The notes beneath the pieces are model-generated. The model worked only from the letters and a program-made list of their open reading frames with translations, had not been told where the DNA came from and made no database searches. DNA of 8,971 nt from Kangiella sp. (GTDB lineage Bacteria; Pseudomonadota; Gammaproteobacteria; Enterobacterales; Kangiellaceae). A program made the position numbers and the translations under genes. Within the stretch, counting starts at the first letter, position 1. Each line of letters opens with the position of its first letter. Where the stretch lies: positions 1-8,971 of the forward strand of contig JAPHRL010000017.1 in NCBI GenBank assembly GCA_026195755.1. The letters are read 5' to 3'. Below are positions 1 through 5,148 of the stretch, piece after piece.

Positions 1-416
1 AGAAAGTCAGCATACTGGTCGTAAGAGGGTGGATACATATCGCCATCCTTATGTCTCTCAGTAACATAAAGCTCATAAAGCTCGTAATCATTATGGTCGG
101 GTTTCGCTGGTTCGAAATGCACACTCAAGTTTTGATTGGCTTTTAGTATTCTTTTCTGGCTTCGGCTTGGTTTGAATTGTTCGGTAAGTACACGAAATGG
201 CTGACAGGCAGAGCAATGAGGGCATTTAGGACGATAAACATGATTACCACTACGACGGAAGCCGAGGCGGCTGAGTTCCGAGTAGAGAGTGTTGTTCATA
301 GGAAGTGACGGGTCAGCGAACAGGGACACTGCGGTTTGATTATCCAGATAGCCACAGGCGTGTTCTGGCCCTGCGTAGAGCTTAATATGTTGAGTGCTTT
401 TTTCTTTGTTACTCAT
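1..416 (-). CDS. bpt: Aspartate/glutamate leucyltransferase Bpt (ATE-like aminoacyl-tRNA-protein transferase), C-terminus cut by window edge
   Basis: The minus-strand frame opens with ATG at 416-414 and runs off the left edge after 138 codons; the family is about 235-250 residues, so roughly the N-terminal 55-60% is present. Visible landmarks are LYAGPEHACGYL (residues 13-24), a conserved LGFRRSG block (51-57) and the cysteine cluster C65-P-H-C68-x-x-C71, followed by QPFRV. These are hallmarks of the N-terminal domain of arginyltransferase-like proteins. The bacterial branch transfers leucine from Leu-tRNA to proteins with N-terminal Asp or Glu, marking them for ClpS/ClpAP degradation in the cytoplasm. 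It starts 22 bases after the stop of aat, so the two are probably cotranscribed. The ribosome binding site is weak (GGGGCTC upstream). An arginyl specificity cannot be excluded from this half alone, but the gene context favours Bpt. Confidence 0.9.
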   Translation of the reverse strand, partial: MSNKEKSTQHIKLYAGPEHACGYLDNQTAVSLFADPSLPMNNTLYSELSRLGFRRSGNHVYRPKCPHCSACQPFRVLTEQFKPSRSQKRILKANQNLSVHFEPAKPDHNDYELYELYVTERHKDGDMYPPSYDQYADF

Positions 417-438
417 AACAAGAGCCCCGCATATTTAG

Positions 439-1164
439 CTAGTCATTCCATCCCATTAATATCTTACTTTGCCATAGATGCGGGGGCTGTTGCCAGTTAA
501 TTTCTTGCTTTAACAGCTGCAAAAAATCCTCGCGAGCCATATCGAGTGCGCCCATACTATACAAATGAGGGTTACCTACTTGAGCATCTATCATCAAAAA
601 ACCGGCTTGCCTTAAAAAATGCGCTAAATAAACAAGCGCTATCTTCGAGGCGTTCGGACGACGGCTAAACATTGATTCGCCAAAGAAAAAGCGACCAATA
701 CTGACACCGTACATGCCTCCGACTAAAGCTTCCTCATCACCTGTGTTTTCCCAGACTTCGATGGAGTGTGCCAAGCCAGATTGATGAAGCTCATAATAAG
801 CCTGCTGCATCTCAGGCAAGATCCAGGTTTCAGGTTGATCACTTCTTGGTGCCGCACACTGCTGCATGACTTGAGGAAAAGCCCGGTTGAGGGTAATTGT
901 GTAGCGGTCTTTTTTAAGCTCGCGTTTCAGTGAACGTGACACATGAATCTCCTCCAGCATGAATACACAGCGAGGGTCGGGAGACCACCATAAAATAGGT
1001 TCATCCTCACAAAACCAGGGGAATATGCCATTACGATAGGCTTCGGTAAGTCTTGGAACTGATAAATCGCCACCGACTGCCAGTAAGCCATTGGGCTCAT
1101 CCTGCGCTAATCTGGCGTCTGGAAAGAGAGGGGCTTCATCAAGAAGGAAAATGCTATTAGGCAT
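439..1164 (-). CDS. aat: Leucyl/phenylalanyl-tRNA-protein transferase
   Basis: This 241-residue protein is close to the usual length (E. coli Aat is 234). It transfers Leu or Phe from charged tRNA to proteins with N-terminal Arg or Lys, which then become ClpS/ClpAP substrates. Family blocks appear in order: EPNGLLAVGGDLS (23-35), GIFPWF (46-51), ILWWSPDPR (57-65), HSIEVW (133-138), LVGGMYGV then FFFGESMFSRRPNASK (148-174), and IDAQVGNPHLYSMGA (192-206). Q195 lies where the catalytic glutamine is expected and E163 lies in the GESMFS block. The residue before that glutamine is Ala, where E. coli has Cys. The ATG at 1164 is the first start and fits the family N-terminus. The ribosome binding site is poor and a possible promoter lies very close upstream. 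bpt follows at 22 bases. Confidence 0.97.
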   Translation of the reverse strand: MPNSIFLLDEAPLFPDARLAQDEPNGLLAVGGDLSVPRLTEAYRNGIFPWFCEDEPILWWSPDPRCVFMLEEIHVSRSLKRELKKDRYTITLNRAFPQVMQQCAAPRSDQPETWILPEMQQAYYELHQSGLAHSIEVWENTGDEEALVGGMYGVSIGRFFFGESMFSRRPNASKIALVYLAHFLRQAGFLMIDAQVGNPHLYSMGALDMAREDFLQLLKQEINWQQPPHLWQSKILMGWND

Positions 1165-1174
1165 AGTTTATTCA

Positions 1175-1203
1175 ATTATTTGTATCTGTAATGAAAGTAA
1201 CAA
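1175..1203 (-). promoter_or_regulatory. Possible promoter of aat
   Basis: On the minus strand TTGTTA (1203-1198) and AATAAT (1180-1175) are separated by exactly 17 bases, matching sigma-70 consensus at 4/6 and 5/6 positions. The -10 box lies only 10 bases before the aat ATG, so the leader would be very short. The A+T-rich context makes chance matches likely. Confidence 0.28.
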
Positions 1204-1228
1204 TTTTAAGAAGTGTTGGCGAGTTCTT

Positions 1229-1270
1229 TATGAATAACCTAAGGTCAATTCAGTGATAGGATTATTCATA
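1229..1270. repeat. 42-base inverted repeat between aat and the DUF2798 gene
   Basis: The left arm TATGAATAA-CCT (1229-1240) pairs with the right arm AGG-A-TTATTCATA (1258-1270): 9 + 3 base pairs with one bulged base, around a 17-base spacer. It lies in the shared upstream region of two divergent genes, about 65 bases before the aat start and 94 before the DUF2798 start. No T-tract follows on either strand, so an operator or two half-sites is more likely than a terminator. Confidence 0.45.
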
Positions 1271-1313
1271 GCTAAATTAAATAAGTCTAATACAATAATC
1301 GGATTGCACCAGC

Positions 1314-1331
1314 GGATACAGCGCTATATCC
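1314..1331. repeat. 18-bp near-perfect palindrome upstream of the DUF2798 gene
   Basis: GGATACAGC joins GCTATATCC with no spacer, giving a dyad with a single mismatched pair. It lies 32 bases before the ATG at 1364, a suitable place for an operator overlapping the promoter. A second pairing, AGCGGA (1311-1316) with TCCGCT (1331-1336), is also possible. Binding by any regulator is inference. Confidence 0.4.
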
Positions 1332-1363
1332 TTCCGCTTAATTAAGCTCAGCCGGATTGTCTT

Positions 1364-1594
1364 ATGATCAACCCAAAACACCATCGCATCGTTTTTTCAT
1401 TTTTCATGTCATTGCTGATGTCATGTATCATGTCTTTCATTATCAGCGTCTTCAACGTCGGTTTTGTGAGTAATATTGTTACTATCTGGCTGAAAGCTTG
1501 GGCTTTCGCTTTCGTTGTAGCCTTCCCAGCGATTTTCCTGGTATCGCCATTAGTTCATAAATTAGTCAGCATGGTGCTTAAAGAATCGGAATAA
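1364..1594 (+). CDS. Small two-helix membrane protein, DUF2798 family
   Basis: This 76-residue protein consists almost entirely of two hydrophobic segments, about residues 9-30 and 42-60, with a short basic N-terminus (INPKHHR) and a charged tail (KESE). The pattern of an arginine before helix 1, a Met/Ser-rich SLLMSCIMSFIIS stretch, NVGF, then W..AWAFAFVVAFPAIFLVSPLV matches DUF2798, an inner-membrane family of unknown function. The first ATG fits the family length; its ribosome binding site is weak (CGGA about 10 bases upstream). It appears monocistronic, with dyads upstream and a hairpin terminator starting 15 bases after the stop. No biochemical role can be assigned. Confidence 0.82.
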   Translation: MINPKHHRIVFSFFMSLLMSCIMSFIISVFNVGFVSNIVTIWLKAWAFAFVVAFPAIFLVSPLVHKLVSMVLKESE

Positions 1595-1605
1595 AACGAT
1601 TATCG

Positions 1606-1634
1606 AAGGGACAACTCACGAGTTGTCCTTGTTT
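1606..1634 (+). terminator. Hairpin terminator after the DUF2798 gene
   Basis: GGACAACTC (1609-1617) and GAGTTGTCC (1620-1628) form a perfect stem with a very tight loop, effectively 8 bp with loop CACG. TTGTTT follows on the plus strand and AA precedes the stem, so weak use in the opposite direction is possible. The U-tract is short, so efficiency is uncertain. Confidence 0.6.
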
Positions 1635-1636
1635 GG

Positions 1637-1662
1637 GTAGGGGCAGACCTTCGTGTCCGCCT
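1637..1662 (+). repeat. GTAG-type REP-like palindrome
   Basis: The tetranucleotide GTAG (1637-1640) is followed at once by an imperfect hairpin: GGCAGAC (1642-1648), loop CTTCGT, GTCCGCC (1655-1661), with one A/C mismatch in the stem. REP elements mobilised by RAYT-type (IS200/IS605-like) transposases have this layout of a GTAG or GGAG tetranucleotide plus imperfect palindrome. It sits 2 bases after the terminator. No RAYT gene is present here. Confidence 0.45.
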
Positions 1663-1687
1663 GACTCATCATTTGTAGCCAATAAAT

Positions 1688-1724
1688 AAAGCCCTCAGGT
1701 TCATCCCTAAACACTGATGGCTTT
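1688..1724. repeat. Imperfect inverted repeat, terminator-like
   Basis: AAAGCCCTCAG (1688-1698) and CTGATGGCTTT (1714-1724) pair over 11 positions with one mismatch around a 15-base loop. On the minus strand the stem is followed by ATTTATT, giving a terminator-like look, but no minus-strand gene lies to its right. It could be a backup terminator for the DUF2798 transcript or a dispersed repeat. The rest of 1635-1830 shows no reading frame or other recognisable signal. Confidence 0.35.
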
Positions 1725-1830
1725 AGCCCTGTGACGAAAAGTGGAAGTGTCAAAAGGGGTGAGAACACAGGCTGAAAAACTATTTATCGCTGACCATGGC
1801 TAAAATACCTTACAACCTGTCCTCTCAAAC

Positions 1831-1859
1831 TTGATATTAGCTCTGCAGTGCGTCATATT
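1831..1859 (+). promoter_or_regulatory. Probable sigma-70 promoter of the WYL regulator operon
   Basis: TTGATA (1831-1836, 5/6 to consensus) and CATATT (1854-1859, 4/6) are spaced by 17 bases. Transcription would start near 1866, leaving a leader of about 29 bases that contains the AAGGA ribosome binding site. A direct repeat, TGCGTCATAT then TGCGTCGTAAT (1849-1869), covers the -10 box and start point, which would suit autorepression by the downstream regulator. Confidence 0.45.
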
Positions 1860-1894
1860 GCGTCGTAATTGGCCAGTAATAAAAAAGGAACCAC

Positions 1895-2914
1895 ATGGCA
1901 GCAAAAGAACTCAGTCAGATCGAACGTCAGCTCGCGATTCTTAGGCGTATTCCAACCGAACCACAAAAGGTGACGGTAAACGACCTGATTGAATACCTGG
2001 AGTCCAGTCATAACCTCGGTAATCTTAGTAAGCGTAGCATTCAGCGGGATATGGCTATGCTTGAGCGGGTGTTTGGTGTGCATGTTAAAGTGGTGGGGCG
2101 TGAAAATTATTATTTCTTTCCACAAGGCTCGCACATATCACTGAAGAAAATGGGGCCTGATTTGGCACTTGGTTTTCTGTTGATGGAGAAATACACTCAC
2201 AGTATTTTGCCTGAAGCGAGTCTGGATGCGTTAGCGCCTTATTTTAAAGAAGCGAAGTCGGCACTCAAAAATGAAAAATACAAATACGCGGATTGGGAAA
2301 AGCGTGTCGCCATTTATCCCAAAGTTTATCCATTAGAGCCAGCAAAATTTAACGCCAATCATCTGCTTGATATCTATAAAGCTCTACTGCTCAATAAACA
2401 GTTTACAATGAACTACACCAAAAAGGGTGGCGAAACTAAAGATTATACCGTTAATGCGCAAGGCGTAGTGCAGCAGGAACAAGTAAGTTATCTTATTGCA
2501 ACTTATGATGGACAAAAGGCAGAAGGCTTAATTCAATTTGCTATTCACCGGATTAATAACATCGAAATTCTGGAAACCACCGCACAGTCCGTTCCAGCTT
2601 TTGATATGCGCGAATATCTTGAACAAGGCGGTTTGGATATCAGTTTATACAAAGAAAAAGATCTAGAACTTATTTTCACTCAACAAGCAGCGCAACACTT
2701 GAATGAAACACCACTTTCGAAAGATCAAAAACTAACCAGCCTGAAAGATGGTCGAGTATGCGTTAATGCTACCATCAACATCAGCCAATCAATCAAATGG
2801 TGGCTGCTCGGTTTTGGTGATCAGGTCGAAGTAATAAAGCCTAAAGCTTTCAGGGATGATATGAAAAAGACAGTGCAGGGAATGATGAAGCTATACGTCA
2901 AGAATTCTCATTAG
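1895..2914 (+). CDS. WYL-domain transcriptional regulator (HTH-WYL-WCX)
   Basis: This 339-residue protein has the usual three-part architecture. An N-terminal winged helix-turn-helix (about 9-75) has SKRSIQRDMAML (45-56) as the likely recognition helix. A WYL ligand-binding domain (about 156-225) includes QVSYLIATYDG, where the W of the eponymous motif is S, and the conserved basic HRI near R219. A C-terminal WCX-like domain (about 257-337) contains IKWWLLGFGDQVEV. WYL proteins sense nucleic-acid or nucleotide ligands and often repress their own gene or defence genes. AAGGA at 1885-1889 is a clear ribosome binding site for the ATG at 1895. The yqiA-like gene follows at 15 bases, so the regulator may control that esterase. 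No defence gene is nearby. Family assignment is firm; the target is unknown. Confidence 0.9.
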   Translation: MAAKELSQIERQLAILRRIPTEPQKVTVNDLIEYLESSHNLGNLSKRSIQRDMAMLERVFGVHVKVVGRENYYFFPQGSHISLKKMGPDLALGFLLMEKYTHSILPEASLDALAPYFKEAKSALKNEKYKYADWEKRVAIYPKVYPLEPAKFNANHLLDIYKALLLNKQFTMNYTKKGGETKDYTVNAQGVVQQEQVSYLIATYDGQKAEGLIQFAIHRINNIEILETTAQSVPAFDMREYLEQGGLDISLYKEKDLELIFTQQAAQHLNETPLSKDQKLTSLKDGRVCVNATINISQSIKWWLLGFGDQVEVIKPKAFRDDMKKTVQGMMKLYVKNSH

Positions 2915-2929
2915 AACATAAGGCAAAGA

Positions 2930-3499
2930 ATGAACATTTGGTATCTGCACGGCTTTCGCAGTTCAGCAAATAGCCCCAAAGTTAAAGCGATGCAACAAGC
3001 ATTTCCGAACTGTCATGTTAAAGGTATAAGTTACACACCACACTCGCCACTAGTTGCGGAAGAAATTCTCATTAACGAATACGAAAAACTGATTGGTAAA
3101 GATGATCAGCTGGTTGTTGTTGGAACCTCGCTGGGCGGGTTTTGGGCCAGGTGGCTTGCTTCCGAGCTTCCCGTTAAATCATTAATGATTAATCCATCGT
3201 TGCACCCCGATAGAACCCTGGAAACTGGTGAGTTCAAAGTCTATGGTGAGTTTGATGAAACTATCAAAGTGACCGACAAAGATCTGCAAGATTTTAATCA
3301 CTATAAAGTTACAAGCGAACCTTATGGCCACTGCGAAGTAGCTTTGTCCATGGATGACGAAGTGCTTGATTCTGAAAAAACTGTCAAAGAGCTGGAAGGC
3401 ATTTACCCGATACATAGATTCCAAGCTGGCTCACACCGATTTGCCGAGTTTGAGCGGGTGTTTCCAATGATTAAACAGTTAATAGGACAGAAATTCTGA
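2930..3499 (+). CDS. yqiA: YqiA/UPF0227-family alpha/beta-hydrolase esterase
   Basis: This 189-residue protein compares with 193 for E. coli YqiA, a small cytoplasmic esterase. The N-terminal YLHGFRSS (5-12) supplies the oxyanion-hole region, GTSLGG (65-70) the nucleophile elbow with Ser67, D143-E-V-L-D147 the likely acid, and GSHRF with His169 the catalytic histidine before FEYVFP-like residues (FERVFP, 174-179). All three members of the catalytic triad are therefore visible. The physiological substrate is not known. In enterobacteria yqiA lies near cpdA and parE, but here it follows a WYL regulator at 15 bases, so the two are probably cotranscribed. Ribosome binding is suggested by AAGG about 10 bases before the ATG. 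Confidence 0.88.
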   Translation: MNIWYLHGFRSSANSPKVKAMQQAFPNCHVKGISYTPHSPLVAEEILINEYEKLIGKDDQLVVVGTSLGGFWARWLASELPVKSLMINPSLHPDRTLETGEFKVYGEFDETIKVTDKDLQDFNHYKVTSEPYGHCEVALSMDDEVLDSEKTVKELEGIYPIHRFQAGSHRFAEFERVFPMIKQLIGQKF

Positions 3500-3569
3500 T
3501 GGTTTGCAATACAGATTTAATAGCCCCTTTCAGCCAGCATAAACTAAACTTGGGAAACTTAAGCATCTT

Positions 3570-4031
3570 ATGATCATATTTTATATTATTGCAGGATCAG
3601 TAACCTTACTACTCGCCATCTATGCGAGCTTCCTTTTGTTTAAGGTCAATCAAAAAAAACAGTTACAAAAACAAGTCGCTGTCGCACAGTCTGAAAAGCA
3701 TGATGCTCAAGTAAACTCGATTATTGAAAGCATCATCTCTATCGCCAAGGCAATGAAACATGAGCAGTGCCCAACCATTGAAGGCTGTATTCGTTTAAAA
3801 GTATTAATAGATCAGTTGAGACTTGGGGATGAACTGATCGAACAGTTCAAGGTGTTCTATGTTATCTATGATAAAACTGCCCATATCCCCACACATCAAG
3901 GTTGGAGTGATCTTAAATCAAAAGAAAAACTCATTCACACCAAGCTAATGATGGAGCTTGAAGAGGAATATAGCTCAGATGTCAGTGAAGGAGTAGATCA
4001 GGTGATTCGGTATTTTGAGTATGTGGAGTAG
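3570..4031 (+). CDS. Membrane-anchored DUF2489-domain protein
   Basis: This 153-residue protein has one N-terminal transmembrane segment (about 3-25), a lysine/glutamine-rich linker likely to stay in the cytoplasm (26-45), and a soluble alpha-helical domain. The stretch IIESIISIAKAMKHEQCPTIEGCIRLKVLIDQL (spanning 51-83) and the later GWSDLKSKEK block (111-120) fit DUF2489, a family of unknown function found in gammaproteobacteria. Cys67 and Cys73 are seven positions apart in the conserved core. The gene lies 70 bases after yqiA, so it could be last in that operon or have its own promoter; I see no convincing one. The ribosome binding site is weak. It converges on the tRNA-Arg gene, with no clear terminator in the 73 bases between. 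Confidence 0.75.
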   Translation: MIIFYIIAGSVTLLLAIYASFLLFKVNQKKQLQKQVAVAQSEKHDAQVNSIIESIISIAKAMKHEQCPTIEGCIRLKVLIDQLRLGDELIEQFKVFYVIYDKTAHIPTHQGWSDLKSKEKLIHTKLMMELEEEYSSDVSEGVDQVIRYFEYVE

Positions 4032-4104
4032 GGGCTGGATATTTTGTAACAAAGGGAAGTGCTGCCACTACTCTTAACCGTAAAAGTGCTATCAAGAAGA
4101 GAAA

Positions 4105-4181
4105 TGGCGCACCTGGCAGGAGTCGAACCTGCTACCTCAGCCTCCGGAGGGCTGCGCTCTATCCAAGTGAGCTACAGGTGC
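4105..4181 (-). tRNA. tRNA-Arg, anticodon CCG
   Basis: The minus strand reads a complete 77-base cloverleaf with encoded CCA. The acceptor stem is GCACCTG/CAGGTGC plus discriminator G. The D-arm is GTAGCTC...GGATAGAGC. The anticodon stem CAGCC/GGCTG encloses loop CTCCGGA, with anticodon CCG at 4147-4145. The T-arm is GCAGG-TTCGACT-CCTGC. It reads the arginine codon CGG. TATATA (4193-4188) just upstream could be a -10 box, but no convincing -35 accompanies it. Upstream lie two hairpin repeats, one of them within a partial copy of this gene. Confidence 0.97.
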
Positions 4182-4242
4182 ATAATCTATATACTAAAAT
4201 GTTTCTTTAAACTTCTCATGCGCTGAGATGATTGTAGAGCTT

Positions 4243-4304
4243 CGCTCTATCCAACTGTACCCTATCTTCTGACGAAGACGGGGCAGTCCCAGCTACAGGT
4301 GCAT
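4243..4304 (-). pseudogene. tRNA-Arg 5' remnant interrupted by a 33-base hairpin insert (copy A)
   Basis: On the minus strand GCACCTGTAGCT (4302-4291) and CAGTTGGATAGAGCG (4257-4243) are contiguous in the real tRNA-Arg but are split here by 33 foreign bases (4290-4258). With the insert removed, the first 31 bases match the real gene with two mismatches, and the flanking AGAT-ATGCACC also matches apart from one missing T. The remnant ends before the anticodon. The insert folds: ACTG-CCC and TCTTC pair with GAAGA and GGG-(TA)-CAGT, the last using bases of the tRNA D-loop. No anticodon arm or T-arm follows, so it cannot be a working tRNA. Confidence 0.7.
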
Positions 4305-4320
4305 ATCTAATGTTACTTTT

Positions 4321-4377
4321 TGTAGCTAGATCAATTGTACCCTGTCTTTTGTCGAAGAAGGGCAGTCCCAGCTACAG
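4321..4377 (-). repeat. Second hairpin repeat, degraded sister of copy A (copy B)
   Basis: Positions 4333-4377 match 4253-4298 of copy A at about 40 of 46 positions, with one gap, in the same orientation and 80 bases apart. The insert (4338-4369) again lies between GTAGCT and a D-loop-like CAATTGAT, the same site as in copy A (CAGTTGGAT). The outer ends TGTAGCT (4321-4327) and AGCTACA (4370-4376) form a 7-bp inverted repeat enclosing the unit. Tetranucleotide GTAG plus palindrome also fits a REP-type element. The remainder of 4182-4479, including 4378-4479, holds no reading frame I can support. Confidence 0.55.
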
Positions 4378-4479
4378 TTCCTTAATGTTTGTTGAGCTTG
4401 CCATGCGAACATGCGTTGGCTGGCAGCGACCAAATCTTAAAGCGGGCGTATTTTCACAATTATTCCGATTTTTATCAAG

Positions 4480-5148
4480 CTAAAACGGGCAGGGCGATTC
4501 AACGGTGATGACTTTACCGGTTTTAGGATGAGTAATGGTCAGGCTTGCTGCGTGCAGTAGCAGGCGCTTGGCTTTGATTTCTGAGCCGCTTTTATGATAC
4601 AGGTTACAGCCTAGAATCGGGTGGCCTAACTCAAAGCAATGTAGTCTCAGCTGGTGGCTGCGTCCGGTTATCGGTTTAAGTTTGAGGCGAGTGGTTTGTT
4701 TATCCAAATCGCGCTCCATGACTTCCCATTCGGTTACGGCCTTTTTGCCTTGTTCAAAGTCTATCTTCTGTTTAGGTCTGTTTGGCCAATCGGCGATCAT
4801 AGGCAGGTCGATAATGCCGCTGTCTTTTTCGACAATACCGTCCACCACTGCGATGTAGTATTTATCGGTTTGACGCAATTCAAACTGCTTACTGATTTCT
4901 CTATGCGCGAATTTGGTTTGTGCCAATATCATCACGCCAGAAGTGGCCATATCCAGGCGGTGCACGATTGAGGCCGTTTTTGATTTGGGATGGTGTTGTA
5001 AACGTGTGACCATGCAGTCTTTATTTTCTTCATGACGTCCAGGAATACTCAATAAGCCTGCAGGTTTATTGACGAACAAGAAGTGTTTATCAGGATGTAG
5101 TATGCGTACCGGCTCCGGGCAAAAGGGGACAATATGATAATCAGCCAT
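4480..5148 (-). CDS. rluA: Dual-specificity RNA pseudouridine synthase RluA
   Basis: This 222-residue protein compares with 219 for E. coli RluA, which converts U746 of 23S rRNA and U32 of several tRNAs to pseudouridine. The catalytic block HRLDMATSG (63-71) carries the essential aspartate D66. RluA-specific features follow: PMIADWPNRPKQK (about 115-127), ITGRSHQLRLH, GHPILG, and LLLHAASLTITHP near the end. This DWPNRPKQK signature separates RluA from RluC and RluD, and there is no S4 domain, as expected. The start ATG overlaps the cmoB stop in TAATG, so translation is probably coupled and this is the third gene of cmoA-cmoB-rluA. I see no strong terminator after it. The operon thus groups anticodon-loop modifiers acting at positions 32 and 34. 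Confidence 0.94.
   Translation of the reverse strand: MADYHIVPFCPEPVRILHPDKHFLFVNKPAGLLSIPGRHEENKDCMVTRLQHHPKSKTASIVHRLDMATSGVMILAQTKFAHREISKQFELRQTDKYYIAVVDGIVEKDSGIIDLPMIADWPNRPKQKIDFEQGKKAVTEWEVMERDLDKQTTRLKLKPITGRSHQLRLHCFELGHPILGCNLYHKSGSEIKAKRLLLHAASLTITHPKTGKVITVESPCPF

Noticed and set aside
1761..1826. Distant inverted repeat GAGAACACAGG / CCTGTCCTCTC
   Set aside because: Two mismatches in 11 and a spacer of over 40 bases give it little weight; likely chance.
1853..2134. Minus-strand reading frame of 93 codons
   Set aside because: It lies opposite the well-supported WYL regulator and its leader, with no recognisable family sequence.
1895..2914. WYL regulator as marker of a defence island
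   Set aside because: The neighbours are housekeeping genes (aat, yqiA, tRNA, cmoAB); no nuclease, methylase, CBASS or BREX component is visible.
3182..3424. Minus-strand reading frame of 80 codons
   Set aside because: It is the shadow of the yqiA-like gene, whose catalytic motifs are all present on the other strand.
4182..4380. Hairpin repeats upstream of tRNA-Arg as a CRISPR array or integrase attachment site
   Set aside because: Only two unequal copies with tRNA-like flanks exist, no spacers of uniform length and no integrase; the duplicated part is the tRNA 5' end, whereas integrases usually duplicate the 3' end.
4391..4440. Terminator after rluA
   Set aside because: The CATG-TTCG-CATG stem is only 4 bp with mismatches outside it and no T-tract, so I did not call it.
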